A DNA stretch of 64,000 nt from Certhia americana (GCA_018697195.1 CM031859.1:53118828-53182827); one strand, 5' to 3'. Counted from the first letter of the stretch, positions 26,401 to 39,989 are shown. The notes: generated by a model from the sequence alone, not told the origin. Program-made: numbers and translations.

Positions 26401-29400
26401 TTTCATACCTCCAGAAATATTAGAAAGAAGCAAATTTGAGAAGTGAAACCTTTAGTAGTAGAAAGTTTCTATTGCCATGACACAATCATCTTTATTCTAG
26501 TATAAGACTGGTTACTCTGCACTGACCATTTTTTAAGAAACTGAAGACTTTCATGGCAGTTAACATTTCTATTGAAGGTTTTTTTCCAGAATACTGTTTT
26601 CTACACAGTGGATTTACTGGTTTGGCTAGTTCCTCCAATTCTAACAGCAAACTAGAGCAGTACCATAGGTCAAGCACCACATTTCTCAAATTACCTTAGC
26701 TTTTAAGTTTTGTACACATTATTGAAACACTAAAGCTTTTAAAGGTTCCTTCAACCCTTTATCCTTTTCTAACATCCTGATAAGCCAAAGAATAAAAAGG
26801 AAGCTTATTTTAAGAAAAGCTATCAGAAGAGATGCATGGTATCACTTATTGTGAATGCATTTTCAAAAGCGAATCACAAAGAAACTTTTAAGCATAGCTG
26901 ATATTTAGTTTTTGTCTATTCTGTTATAAGAGGCACCAGTCACATGACTAACACCATTCATTTGAAAGTTTGGGGACAAGACAGCACAAATTAAAGGCTT
27001 TCCAGGAGTACTGACAAAACTAGCTTTTTCCAGTTAAATTCATTTTTGCTGTAGCAACAGTACCAGCTCCAACTTACATTCTTCTTCCATAGCGTCCCAG
27101 TGACAACACCACCCTCACTGCTGTTATTGTGCTCCTGACTTCTCTCTGTCCCAATTACCAGCCTTTGACAGCTTCCAAGGAACCTGATCGCCTTCAACAA
27201 GAACAGAAACAGAGCTAAGGATACTGCAGGAATTAAGCTTTGCTCTAGCTTGCCTCTGCCTTTCGCAACAGAGAGCTATTGCAACAACAGCAGCTGTCTT
27301 ACCCTCCTCCCTCACCTTCATAAATGCCAGGACAGGACAGGGCAGGATGCAGAGGAGTGGGCAGCAGACCACACTCAGCATTAGCACCCTCAGCCATTCA
27401 AGCAACGTTTGTGCCAAAGCAGAGAAAACAGAGCCTCCACCCAGAGAATCTTACCCTCTGCTTTTAGACTGAGGTTTTGCTGCCCTTATCAGCCCCACCT
27501 ACTGATCAATTCAGTGACAAAAAACTGTTAAACAAACCACATAATAAAGGCAAATTTTGTTTATACCTCCTTCTTCCAAAAACATTAAAACTATGACTTT
27601 GCCCTCAACATTAACTTCTTGTTATAAAACCCCAGCTGTTTGGCAAACTTTTGTGTAATCATTCCAATGAGACCTCACAGGGGTTTAAACTAATCATTTC
27701 AGTTAAACTTGATTCTTTGGGGGGTGAGGGTGGGTAGGGAAGGAAAGCAGGCTGCTACTACCACTACTGAAACAAAAGAAGAAGTTAGTTTGTTTCCAGC
27801 TACTGCTAAAATCACTGTGAATTATTTCACTTGAACCTCCTGAAATGCCTCAGGAGACATTCTTCTGCATCAAGCTTGCAATTACACTACAAAGCTATAC
27901 TATAAATTCTTCATCCCTTTACAGCTGTCCCTCTGTTTACAGCTATACTTAACTGAACTGTTGCCATCAGCTATCTGCCTTTTACAGAGACTCAGGGCAC
28001 ACATGTATATTTTAAAAACTATTGTGCAACATCTTCAACACTCTTCTGGATACCTGTAAAATCTACAACTTGCCAATACTTCTCAGCCATAGACTCATTT
28101 TTTAAATGTTCAAACACTCTATTCCACTATTCTCCACAACCTGTCAGTCATTAAGAGCTTTGCAGCTTAGCCAGAACTATGTCATAGGCATAAAGTATTT
28201 TCAGTAATAATTTCAGAGAGTTATTTTTGTGTATTATTATAGCAGTAAATATTGTGATTCAGGAATACCAAACAAGTGCATGATTAAATTGGTAGACAAG
28301 ATAGCATCATTTTTTAAATTATGGTATCCATCTGGTTAAATCTAGCCTCATTTGGTACCCCTCCAAAAAATCTTTTACAATGCTTTTTCATTAAATTTTT
28401 CATTGCAGTGCACATCACATGGGCCCACTCCTTACCAAGCTAATTTTTAACAAACTGAATGAACAGCAATTCCCTACCTAGAAGAAGGATGTTGGGTACC
28501 ACCTAGTAAGGCTACAACTGCTCATTACAATTTTAGTTTAGTATGTGACTCCCCAGCTGATACCTAAAATGATCTATTTCAGGTATGTAGTTTTAAGGAA
28601 AAGCCACCTAAACAGCAAATGGAAATAAACAAGGGACAATCTTTCTGTAGGATGTGTGAAGAAAGTTGAAGCAGCAGTCTGTTAATGTGTTAATAATACA
28701 AAACTGTGTACAGTACCAGAAGTTTCCTAAATGAAGAACTGCTGCCAAAGGAACTATAAGAAGTAATCAAACCTTTCTGTTTGTTTTCATGCTATACACA
28801 CACAATAGAGACTTAGTTTGGGAAATTAAAAATAACGTTTTACTGCTAATTACTACCAACTCCTTGAATGATCTATGTGATACAATTAGGTCAAACTGTA
28901 ACAATTTTTGTAATTTTCTTTCCTAGCCTATGGTTACAATCTCTTGCAAAATACCAAGACCTCAGAAACGAGATTCAGGATCCCTGACTCAGGATAGATG
29001 CCTAGAGATAAAGACCAATCTTAACAAGTTGCGGTACTGCCTTTGGGAATGCACTTCTTGAATCTCTGTACAGAGAAATCTAGTCTTGTAATATATCTTC
29101 AGGAAACAGCTTTGACATGTTTGTGATGTTATGAAATCAATTTCAGATTCCATGCTAGATTAAAAAAAAAAACCCAAAACAACCCTCCTTTATCTTCATG
29201 ACAAAGTCTTCAATACCTCGATTCTAAAAAGATGCAACTTCACATGTGGCAGAAACAAGGAAACTGCAATTATTTCAAGAGTCCTTTTATTGGCAGCACT
29301 TCAGTTTGCCCTTGAGGAAAATTGTTAATCCAATTGCTTTGCATTACAAAGAGTAGTTTCTATATGCAAGGCAACCAAAGTTTTCACTCTTTGTAACTTC

Positions 29401-32124
29401 AGGTTTCCTGTTCCAGACTAAGCTAAAGCACCAAAATTTTGTGTCAGGCATTTCACACAACTAAACAGGTAGACAGGAAATTTACATGCCATAAAAACAG
29501 ACCACAATATATAGCTTACATGAGGTTAAAAAGAATGTCAGTAGACAAGCTTCCATTTTTTGAAAAAAAAAGAAGATGCCAACTTTAAATCTCCTTAGTG
29601 TTAGAAGAAACTGGCTGGCTTTAAAAAAATCTTTCAGGAAAAAATCCCATCTTAACCAAAACCTGAATATGTAACTTAACTGCTCCATAAAATCAGTTTA
29701 TAATCCAAAAATTAGTCAAAAATATTCCTTATACATTTTTCTCCCATCCGCTAAAAACATTAACTGCAATATTATTAAATAATACTAATATTATTCAATA
29801 CCCTAAATTTTAATATGTAAGCTTTCACATTTTAAAGCAAGTTTAAATATAATAAAAGTTGCTCCATATTCATTCCACAGAATGATGATAAAATGGATTG
29901 CAAGCTGGAATGTTCCTGTAAAATTTCAGAATTCTGTTCTATTCAAATGACTTAGAAGAACAAGAAGTTGACGTAACACTCAAATTGTATTAACATGACA
30001 CTTCAGCTACCTTATTAAATAAGCTTATGTAAACAATTAGGGTATCTGAAAAAAACAAACACTAAAGGTACTAAACTCTTCCAGAAAACCAAAGGATAGC
30101 TGAACATCCACACTCTTCCTCTGAATCTTTCCTATACAAAGAAATCAAGAAAACTCTCCTCATTTGCCTCTCTTCCCACTTCAGTTTTATTTCATTTTAA
30201 AAATCTAAGTTATTTAAGCAGCATGGTCATCACACTCAAAGAAAGTTTTGACAGCAAATACAACTATGCTCAGCTATTTTTTCCCTGTTCTTGTGTAAAT
30301 GGAGAAGCCACTGTCACCTCAAATGGCACAGTTAGCAATACAAGTCTGAGCATTGATGGGGGAGTAAAGTTCACATTATGTTTGGTCCCAACAGAACTTT
30401 AAAAGATATTTACCCTTTAAGTTTTCATGTGATAATCAAGAAAAGACTGTGTCCACAATTTCTGGAATGTCTGTGTGGGCAATGCCATTTGTAATCTGGG
30501 GGTTGGTGCACTCAAACAATGGTTTATTGGAGATCTTTCAGACACAATTAGATTGCAGACCATCAGTTCCATTACAACAAGCCTGGACTCTCCTTAAATT
30601 TACACAGGATATTTATTCACGGGATATTTAACTAGGATGAAGAGGGAGTTACCAGAAGCATGACGACAATCTTGCCTTCTCCATCTATCCCCTACCCTCT
30701 CTGTCCCCAGTGCACTTGGGAAGGAAAAGGAGCCAAGGAGACCAAACAGTACCCACCTCCATAGAGCTTTCTGCCCCGCTGTAGAGACTGGGATTTATAA
30801 TCAAAACTGTCTGGGACACAGGCTGCTGCTAGTGTTGCCTGCAATGCTGGCAAGCCGCTAAAGTTACAAAGAGAAAAATGTGCCAAAATATGTACTCTTG
30901 TTTGCCAAGCATATAATCCTGATGCATACTTCCTGATAGGAAAGGGATTTAAGAAAGATGAGACAATTTCCTTTTCCCTTTGCTTAGAAATGATCTTCTT
31001 TCCCACATGTTTAAGGCCAGAGAAAAAGAAACAGCATGCCTTTCACATTTAAAAGAGGCTCAGTTAATTCTCTGACTGGAATACTCAGGCTCATTTGATC
31101 AAGTTATTTTCTTAGCAACTCAGATGACAATCACCAGGACCAAGTTTTGGAATCTAAGAGAGTCTCTGCCTCCTGCTACTCATGAAACACTTCAAAACAT
31201 ATTGGAGGGCTGGATCTGTTGGTGGGCATGGTACCAGTTGTGGCTGGGCTCACTCCACAGTATGCTATACTAGTAGCTTCTTTCCTGGGTAGAAACAAGA
31301 AGAGAATACCTGGGAAGGATTAGGAGTTTTACGCTTGAATCATGGCACGTCCTGTCAAAATGAAAGTAGGGAAGTTTGCTACAAACTTTCCAGGCAGAAA
31401 AGTTAATTAGTTCTGGATACATATAAGTTGAGGGGTAGCTTCTGTTGCTTAAAAAGGCCAAACTAAGGAGAAAAGTAAATTTGTTGATGAGGGAATCAAG
31501 CAACCAACAACAGTACAGGGCTGAGGCACTCAAGCTTACTTCATTACTGTAGCGTGGCAAGGTTCAGTAATTCATTTAGTATATTACCATGAGTGCTACT
31601 GTAAAATACTACACCAACCAAGGCTAGGATTCAAAAGACTCCTCATCAAGGAAAAACTAAAGGTAGTTAACAATACATTCAATAGATCTGTTACAAAAAC
31701 AACGTGAAGGAGGTACTGATAACTGCATTAAAACCCTGCATCAAAAATAATCTGAATACACTTCAGAAAATTTTTACTTTCATAATAAGGATTTCAAAGA
31801 AGAAACAGTTGTCACTGAGGTCTAACAGAGTTGAGTTTCCAAGTACTGAAAGATACCCAGCATATTATTTGTTACTAAGGTAACAATCACAACTATATTT
31901 TTCCCTAACTTGCAACGTCCTTCTGCTAGGTTAACATTTTTTCCTATTTGCAAAGAAGGAGGAAATAAGACCTTTCACTCATAACAAGCTGTCAGAGACT
32001 TCAGTTGTTAAATTATATTCAGCAGCATGAACATAAAAACTTAGAGAGCATATAGCAAAACAGTTGACATGGGTTTTGAAACAAAGGTTGTAAGCAAGAT
32101 GAGTGTCTGCCTCCCAAGTAACAA
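23498..32124 (-). other. EPB41L2: EPB41L2 intron 1, middle part
   Basis: This is about 8.6 kb of AT-rich intron between two CR1 copies. The overlapping frames near 24.0-24.2 kb are open on both strands, have no recognisable family, and are treated as chance. I see no other exon, RNA gene or mobile element that I can support. Confidence 0.65.
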
Positions 32125-32376
32125 TGGAGAAGAGGAAATCAGCCTCAGGTCGCACCAGGGGCGGTTTAGATTGGATAGAAGGGATAATCACTGAAAGGAT
32201 GGCCAGGCAGTGAAACAGGCTACCCAGGGAAGTGGTTGTCACCATTCCTGGAGGTATTTAAAAGACTTAGAGATGTGGTGCTTGGGAACATGGTGGTCGA
32301 CTTGGCAGTGTTAGCCTAACAGTTGGATTCAATAATCTGAAAGGTCTTTTCCAACCTGAACACTTATATGATCCAA
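32125..32376 (+). mobile_element. CR1 LINE 3' tail
   Basis: The plus strand carries CCTCAGGTCGCACCAGGGGC, GCAGTGAAACAGGCTACCCAG, GGAAGTGGTTGTCACCATTCC, TGGAGGTATTTAAAAGACTT and AGGTCTTTTCCAACCTGAAC, all characteristic of the CR1 3' UTR, followed by a degenerate terminal repeat. It is 5'-truncated and antisense to EPB41L2. It belongs to a different CR1 subfamily from the copy at 22.7 kb, because the 3' end differs (GTGTTAGCCTAACAGTTGG). Confidence 0.9.
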
Positions 32377-33221
32377 TGAACAGCAGAGTTTATACCGCAG
32401 CAAAACTTCGCCTGACAAAAGGCAGTCTACCAACACTCACTTTTACCAAAAGTATTAAGCATTCTTAAAAGTAAAAAAGCAGGCAAAAGGGCTAAAGATT
32501 TCAGAAACCAGCTATTAACCTAATCAAACTGAGAACAAGAAATATCAACCATCGCCATGTGTGTTAGGAACAGGATGGAAAAGATTATTTTGAACTCTAA
32601 CAAGAATGCTGTTTGAAACATTACAGTTGTTAGCCTGCTTTCCTACAGAAATAAGATCTATGCAATCATACTGCCTGTTCATCTGTTTGTTATTCTTCTT
32701 TAGTAATGTTTAAGTTCAATGGTCAATTTGAGCCAAATGTAGCAATGGTCCAGTGGTCTCAATAATACTTAATCTATACAGGACATGCAAAGCCAGTTTG
32801 GCAGGAAAGAAATCCCAATTAGTGAAAAGTGTCTAGCATAAACCCATAAGTAAACCTATTTTATTGGCCTCACTAGCTTTGCTGTCAGCACCTACCAGCC
32901 ACACAAAATAAATACTTACCTAGTGATAATTTGGATGGTTCTGTATGAAGTATACTTAGGGAATAATATAAGAAAACAAAGAAAAGAGGTACTGACAGAA
33001 CAACATTTGTAAGTGACAGGAAAAAAAGCTGATATTTTGTTATAAAGGAGAGCATGAGAAAGTCACGGAAGACCACGCCTCACAAGTTCTTCCACTGCAA
33101 CTCAGTTTTAAATATTGAAAGATCTGATGCTTTCAGGTAAACCTGAAATGAATGCTGAAAAGGATTACAAAGTCAACAATATATTTGTTATCACTAGCTA
33201 TAAGAGGCTAGTATTCCAGTA

Positions 33222-33496
33222 TTCACAGAATTATTTAGGTTGCAAGGGACCTAAAAGGTCATCTAGTTTCAAACCTCTCCCATGGGCAGGGATACCTCCC
33301 ACTAGACCAGATCACTCAGGGCCCCATCCAGCCTGGCCTGCAAACACTTCTAGAGATGGGATATGCACAACATCTTTTGGCAACAAGAACCAGTTCCAGT
33401 GCCTCATCATTGTCACAGTAAAGAACTTCCTAACATCTAAGCTACGCCTATCCTCTCCCAATTTAAAGCCTTTTTTCCCATATTACTACTTCTAGC
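33222..33496 (-). mobile_element. CR1 LINE 3' tail
   Basis: The plus strand shows the reverse complement of a CR1 3' end: CACAGAATTATTTAGGTTGC, CCCATGGGCAGGGATACCTC, CCATCCAGCCTGGCCTGCAA and CACAGTAAAGAACTTCCTAA. It lies in the same orientation as EPB41L2. A 126-codon plus-strand frame crosses it (33,115-33,495) but is antisense to the element and not a gene. Confidence 0.92.
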
Positions 33497-36400
33497 TATT
33501 ACTAAATACTGTATAGTGGAGCAAAAGAGTGTGAAAAGAGGAAAAAGGAGAAAGAACGTGAGTGGAACAATATTTCAAATCCATGAAAAAATTATTCTTA
33601 CCTAAAAATTCTACTGCTCATCTCTTGTTTTTACCACACTATTATCATATTTATCAAAAAGCTTTTGAAATCAGTTAGCAGAAGAAAATCTAGCAACGTA
33701 AGCCAATTTCAGTGTATATTAGATAGATGGGATCTCTAAATCCAGTTTACTCATCTTGCAGGATTTATGAGTTTGCATTCTGAGTTTCTTCCATCTCCTC
33801 CCCATCCACCACCATTACGTTCAGAATGCAAACTAATTTGTGCCTTTAACCCAAAGAATCTGCAATTCAAACATGTGAATAGTTAGCTGACCATAAAAGC
33901 AGAGACAGAGATGCAAAGCTGTGCCTCTGCAGGTGTATGAACTAATAATGCAAAGAGGATGATGTAGATTAAAAAATAAAACCAATTCTGTCTCCTGAAT
34001 TGCTAGTTTGACAATTTTGGTCAAATATTCATGCTGGTTTTGCAAGTATTCAAACTGAGTCTGCTTACACTGGTTATGAATGTACTCTAACACAAAACTT
34101 TAGAGAGCCAACCTGAAATATTGGCAGCAACAATTCCTCAGATTATAAATAACTCATAACATCATTTCTATACTCCTGTCACTAGGACAGAGAATTTGTG
34201 GTAGTTTACTGGGCATAGTGATCTCTTAACCCTGGAAGCAAAGAACACATCAGCTGTGCATGAAAATAGAAGTATCATGTCCTAAATCAAAAGACAGCCT
34301 TTACTCACACCTGGGTAGTCCATCTACTTCCAATCTGCACACTAATGGACAGTTTCAAAATGCAATGATGGCTTACACAGAAACACCTTCAGATATAACA
34401 ATATATAAAGCACTTTGGTGTCACCCAGGGAACTGACTATTCCAAATTCCATATATATTCTTTTGAAGAACATGCCAAGTTCAGTAGGCTATGTCAGGAG
34501 TATCTATTACAAAATACACCAGACAAGTTCACTTGAAGGCTTTGTAAAATTTAGCTGCTTAATTAAGTTTCTTAACTTGGGAGAAAATAAAAATATAAAT
34601 CAAGTTATGATATTTTTCAGACTCTATGGGGAAGAGAAAAAAGACAAGAGTCTTTGACATCTTAATACAAGAATTTGCCATATCTGATTTAGAACTCTCA
34701 ATTGCATCTCAACCTTTTCTGAAAGGTCAGGAGATACCTCACACTTAGCCACACTAAGCTTATGTAAGCTTTTATGTAAGCTACAGAGCAAACATAGATA
34801 ATACAGTCACAAGACCACCAAAAAAGAAAATAATTATAAAATATTCAGAAATCTCTTAATGCATCCATCTCTACATTTTGAGATAAAAGAATCATAATTT
34901 CCATTACAGTAAATTTGCATCAAAAATTATTTTCCAGATGCCTATCTACTGCTTTATTTCAGCATTCTCCCTTGTGTGAAGTGCTAGTAATGATTCTAGA
35001 AAATCACTTTAACTAACCATTTTGATGCAAGAACTTCTTTAACTGAGAGGTCAGTTTAAAAAATTGGCATTACTATAGGCAATGATAGAAGAGATCAATT
35101 CCTCTAATTAAACACTGCATAAGAAAAACAGGAGTATTAAGTCAATAAGAATCAGTGAAGATGTTTTGGAAATATTTTAGCTTTACAGACCAAATTAAAT
35201 GTTTAAGTCAAAATGTCCTGATATTAAGAGGAAATAAAAGCCATTTACAAGAAACAAATCAGTATTTTACTGATCACACATTGCTGCACTGCCTAAAACA
35301 TCTTGCGAGCACAAACATGCAGCAATGCTGCCTTACTTCAAACTGCAAGTCTGATTACTTCTCACTTTCTCTACTTTATGTTATTCAGTAACTAGCTCGA
35401 GTCAGACCTTTAAGTATCACCACTTGCACTATGAAGCTCGAAAAACAGCAACAAAGCCCCACCAACTGCGAGAGAAAAAGACTAGAGGCATTAACCCATT
35501 ATGTGAAATAAGTACAGCTTATCCTAACAGGGTACTACAAAAGGCTGCAGAAAAAAAAAACATAGGGGATTTAAGAGAAGAAAAAGGCTACTTTAGATTC
35601 CTCCTTCTCTCATAGTTCTCAACCCAAAAGTTAAGCCCTCTTTAGCAATCAGAAATGTACAGTCAGTGGAAGTCAAAGCCCAGGATCTCTGTAACAATGC
35701 ACTCTACATGCAGTGACTTTTCCCTTGCTATCACTTCTCCCTGGGTAGCAGCAAGCTAAGAGTTTGATCTTTCTATTCAGTTCTTCAAAATTTCTATGCT
35801 ATAATTCGCAAGAATGTTTTGAAGAAGAGCAACAATACAACAAAGCATAAAAATAATTCCAAAAAGTAACTACAATCAAATCAGTGGAAAAACTTGAAAA
35901 TTAAATACAGTAGTACACTGAATTAGCACTGAATTATTGGTAAAACTCTTGCGGATATTCAAGCCCTTCGCAGAATTAGCAGCCTTCAGGTTATCAGCAG
36001 AGACAGTTCTGTCATGTGAATTGATGACTACCATTGAGAAGTAAGCGTGGCCTATGGCAGCACTTTTCAAGTACAAAGAGAGGTCAGTAAATTGAAAGTT
36101 TTTTCATGCAAAGGAAGAGACACTTTAACAACGAACCAGGCATCTCCTTTAATCTAGGGGGTGGTGAAAGGAGCAGCAGCTGTTTTCAGAAGAAAAACTC
36201 TGAAGCACAGGCTGAATATGGGAGCATATTCAGCTTAGCTTGATTCTACGCAAGGGTCTTTATGTTGCAATCATGTTCATGTAAGGCCTGTATTAGATTA
36301 TCCAATTGTAGTAATAGTCACGTTGCCTATTTTTAATGGAAGTACTCTGAGGTGACTGATCCAATTGCAGCTAAAATCCTGAATGTGGTAACTTTCACAT

Positions 36401-37690
36401 AAAGCAACAAGAAGCCTTCCAAACTAAAATAGTGCAGCATGTAAAAAATTCAGCTGTGGATCAAGTAACATTTTACTGCTCACATCAGAGACAGAAAGTT
36501 TTGCATAACTTCACAGCATGTAACCATCAGACCACTCTAAACTCACTACAAATGTTTCTTTAGCGGTGACTAGCAGAGCAAAAGCCATCTTCAATTCTTC
36601 AGCAGCACAGAACTTTGTAAACAACAGCAGTGTTTACTTTAATTCAAGGGGAAACCAAAGAAGAACAGAAGAAAATGAAGTGGGGAGAAGAGGTTACAAC
36701 GGGCTTGTTTGGAGCTGAAAAGACGAAGGGGAGAAAATACAGTGAATCACACCTTTTAGAGCATAAACTGAAGTGAAGGAGAGGGGAAAAAATCATACAA
36801 CAGTACATCTACTGCTGAAAATGAAAACCCAACTTCTGTTGCGTAACACAACCTCCATACAGACTAGAGATACTCAGCCTCCTAAGTGCATTCTTCTTTT
36901 TAAAGGTTCCTCAATAGGAGCAAATGGTTCAAAAGCACCAGCCCTGCATGATCCATGGACACAGAGCTGTCCACTGACATCACTACTTCAATCAGCTCAA
37001 AATTAGTGTTGAAGAAAAAAGAATTACTATCTAGTTAGTGACTAAATTTGCTATTCAAATATTGGCACATATAAGATAGACATGATCAAAGGTACAAAAG
37101 CCATACTCTAAGCTCTTCAAACCAGACAAAGAAATAATGAATCATAGTCAGAAACATCCCAAGTATCTCCAGTTCCAATTCACTCCTACACAGCGGTACA
37201 TTTTCCCTCTATGCTATCATAATTTACACTTAATAATGCTCTGCAAACATATGTCTGAAGAAAAAAATCTGTAATTTCACTTTATGTTACAGAAAAATGG
37301 AAATAATAACTTTAGGCTTGCAAAAAATCTAATGACAGAATTGTCTCATAAAAAAGTGCTAATACCCTAATACCCTAACAACTAGGAAAACAGTACAGGT
37401 AGAACTCCCATTATAGCAGAATTTTGCTGTTCTAATAATACTTAAAATTCATGAATCTTTGTTTTGACAGATGACAAATTTACTATTCTATGATTTTGTT
37501 TCTCTTTAGTTTTATTAAAGACATATACACTGCAAAACCTTACAACTTTTTTTCTGGGTGAAAACCAAGTCAGCTGTTGTCATGCAAGAGAGTTACTTGA
37601 GCCTCTCCAACACCCAAAAACCCCAGTAAGAGAATTTCCACGCAGCTTTTCAAGAACCAGTTAGGTACTTGAACTAATTCTATACCTGAA
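33497..37690 (-). other. EPB41L2: EPB41L2 intron 1, between CR1 and ERV
   Basis: This is about 4.2 kb of unique-looking AT-rich intron. The only structure I can point to is a perfect 10-bp inverted repeat at 36,211-36,234. I saw no copy of the 3' LTR sequence here, so the retroviral remnant further right has no 5' LTR in this interval. Confidence 0.65.
36209..36236. repeat. Short hairpin-forming inverted repeat
   Basis: GCTGAATATG (36,211-36,220), a 4-nt loop GGAG, then CATATTCAGC (36,225-36,234). This is a perfect 10-bp stem, extendable by one G-T and one A-T pair. It is too short for a miRNA precursor. A stem of this length is near the chance expectation for the window. Confidence 0.7.
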
Positions 37691-37729
37691 ATAATATTAC
37701 ATCTGAAGCATCTGAGAAAGGAGTTTTTA

Positions 37730-39480
37730 AGAGTAAAACAGCAAGATGGACATTGCCAGATTCCTATGGATGTGGTCAACAAAATAGTAGCCATGTCTCC
37801 ACCTAGCAGTAAGAAGGAAACACGAGCTTTCCTGGGCACTGTGGGTTTTTGGAGGACACATACTCCAGATTGCAGTCATATTGTAAATCCTCTCAATCAA
37901 GTGACCCAGAAAAAGAATGATTTCAAGTGGGGTCCTAAACAACAACAAGCTTTTGAATAAATTAAACAGGAGACTGTTCATGCAGTAGCCCTTGGGTAAG
38001 TCAGGAAAGGACAAGATGTGAAAAATGTACTTCACACTTCAGCCAGGGAGAAAGGTCCTTCTCGAAGTCTCTGGCAAAAAGCACCTTGAGAGACTCAAAG
38101 AGAATCCTGTGATTTCTGCAGTCAGGGATGCAAGGGATCCCAGACCTGTTACTCCGCAACTGAGATACCAGCAGCCTATGAAGGAGTTTGAGCTGTCTCA
38201 GAAGTGACTGGCACTGAAGCACAGATTCTTCTGGCACCCTGACTGCCAATACTGGGTTGGATGATCAAAGGGAAAATCCCTTCCACACATCCCGCCACTG
38301 ACACTGCGTGGAGTAACAGGTTGTGTTGATCACACAGGAAGCTCAAATAGGGAACCCCAATCACCCACAGATCTTGGAAGTCAGCAAGAATGGGCCTGAA
38401 AATTGCAGACTACCATCATCAAAGAGAAGGGACCACATGCTGAAGAGGCCCTATCATACAATCAACCACCAGAAAATGAAAAGCAATACACTCTCCTTAC
38501 TGACAGTTCCTGCCACACATCAGAAATGGAAAGCTGCCATATGAAGTCCTACCCAACAAGCTGCAGAAGCTATTGAGGGATCAAGTGGATCAAGCCAGAG
38601 TGCAGAGCTGAAAGCCATCCAGCTTTAGACATTGCTGAAAGTGAAATGGCCAATGCTCTACCTCTACACTGACTCATGGATAGCAGCAAATGATCAAGGG
38701 TAGCTGGACTGATGGAAAAAGGTCAATTGGCAGCACAGAGGGAAACCCAGCTAGGCTGCTGAAATGTGGCAAGATATTACTGCCTAGGTAGAGAAATTGG
38801 CCAAAAGAGTTGGACTACCAAACAATACTACAATGGACAGGTGGAGCAAACTGCCACAATTAAAGCATCTCTAGTGGATATGGACTGGCAACATAAAGGT
38901 GAATAATTTCTGGCTTGGTGGGCCTGTCATGCCTCCTGTCATCAGGGAAACAATGCAACACAGAGATGGGCTTGTGATCGAGGGGTGGACTTAACCACAG
39001 ACACTTTGTCCCAGGTTATCTATAATGGTGAAATATGAGCTGCCATCAAGCCAGCCAAGTGGGTAAGGCCTTTATGGTATGGTGGACTATGGCTGAAATA
39101 TGAATATGGGGAGGCCCTGCAGATTGAGCACCTCACACTGCCGAAAACCCACCAAAGCAAATGCTACATGCTTTCAATGGTGGAAACAACACCCAAATGG
39201 CTGGATACATACCCTGATTGCCCAGAACACCATCTTGGGCCTTGAAATGCACCTCCTGTGGCAACATGGCACCCCTGAGAGAACTGAGTAGGACAACAAG
39301 ACTCATTTCAAAACTAATCTCACAGACACCTGGGCCAGAGAGCAGAGAACTGAGTGGGTATGCCATATTCCCTAACATGTGTCAGCCTCTGGGAAAATTG
39401 ACCAGTGCAATGGACTGTTAGAAAGCACCTCAAAAGCAGTGGGTGGACACTGGAACAAACCACTGGAATCTACACTTAGC
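37730..39480 (+). pseudogene. Retroviral pol remnant (RT end, RNase H, integrase)
   Basis: The first open piece (37,766-37,960) encodes the stretch after the RT active site, with SSKKETRAFLGTVGFWR and FKWGPKQQQAFE, typical of a retroviral RT thumb/connection. The frame is cut by stops at 37,958 and 37,997. RNase H is marked by TDSS near 38,502, an AELKAIQL segment at about 38,602 followed by a stop, and YTDS near 38,665. These are the positions of the three acidic metal ligands, and the reading frame changes between the first and second. In integrase, the first catalytic Asp position reads Glu (QIEHL, 39,120-39,134), and an in-frame TAG (39,289) sits just before the second Asp (DNKTHF). The final Glu position appears to read Asp (SGKID). 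The frame shifts around 39.2 kb. Confidence 0.88.
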
Positions 39481-39593
39481 TGCCTTGTTCTACAAGGCTG
39501 CCTTGTTTAGTTAACACCAGAGGCTCCACCAATCAAACTGCTCCTCCCCAATAAAAACACCCATATACCATAAAAGGGGATAAAGTCTCCACG

Positions 39594-39989
39594 ATGCACT
39601 TGAGGAATATCAGTATGGATTGGTCCTGCCTAGAGCAAAGGCAAACCTATCTGTGTGACTGTTTTTGTTTGAAGACCTGGGGGCAGTTGGTGGGTAATGC
39701 AGAGGGATGGGAAAACACAATGTGTACCGCAAAGGGATTTGATTTTTGGGTGAGAACAGTCTGTAATGTTCAATTTTATAGTACTGGCTGCTGAATGACA
39801 CTGCCACTGTATGCCATAACTACCATGGGCAATGACTATAGTCTGCTCCAGATACATGAGGCTCCTCACGTATCCGGTAGCTCACAACCACCTAGCAGCA
39901 CACCAGCCCTCCTGCCCCAGAGACATCTAGGATGTACAGAGGCCAAAGTCACAAACCAAATTAACTCAACAGACAGCTTGAAGGGATAG
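39594..39989 (+). pseudogene. Short 3' ERV reading frame between integrase and LTR
   Basis: One frame is open from 39,594 to 39,989 except for a single TGA at 39,792-39,794, about 131 codons in total. It has an internal Cys-rich/aromatic stretch (YLCDCFCLKTWGQLVG), then GFDFWVRTVCNVQFYSTGC before the stop, and MTLPLYAITTMGNDYSLLQ after it. It lies where env would sit in a simple retrovirus, but I see no signal peptide, SU/TM cleavage site or fusion peptide. It is less damaged than pol upstream. I recall similar 3' segments in related bird elements but cannot assign a function. Confidence 0.55.

Noticed and set aside
33115..33495. 126-codon plus-strand frame
   Set aside because: Antisense translation of a minus-strand CR1 copy.
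37366..37382. Telomere-like CCCTAATACCCTAAC
   Set aside because: Only two imperfect units; too short to be an interstitial telomeric array.
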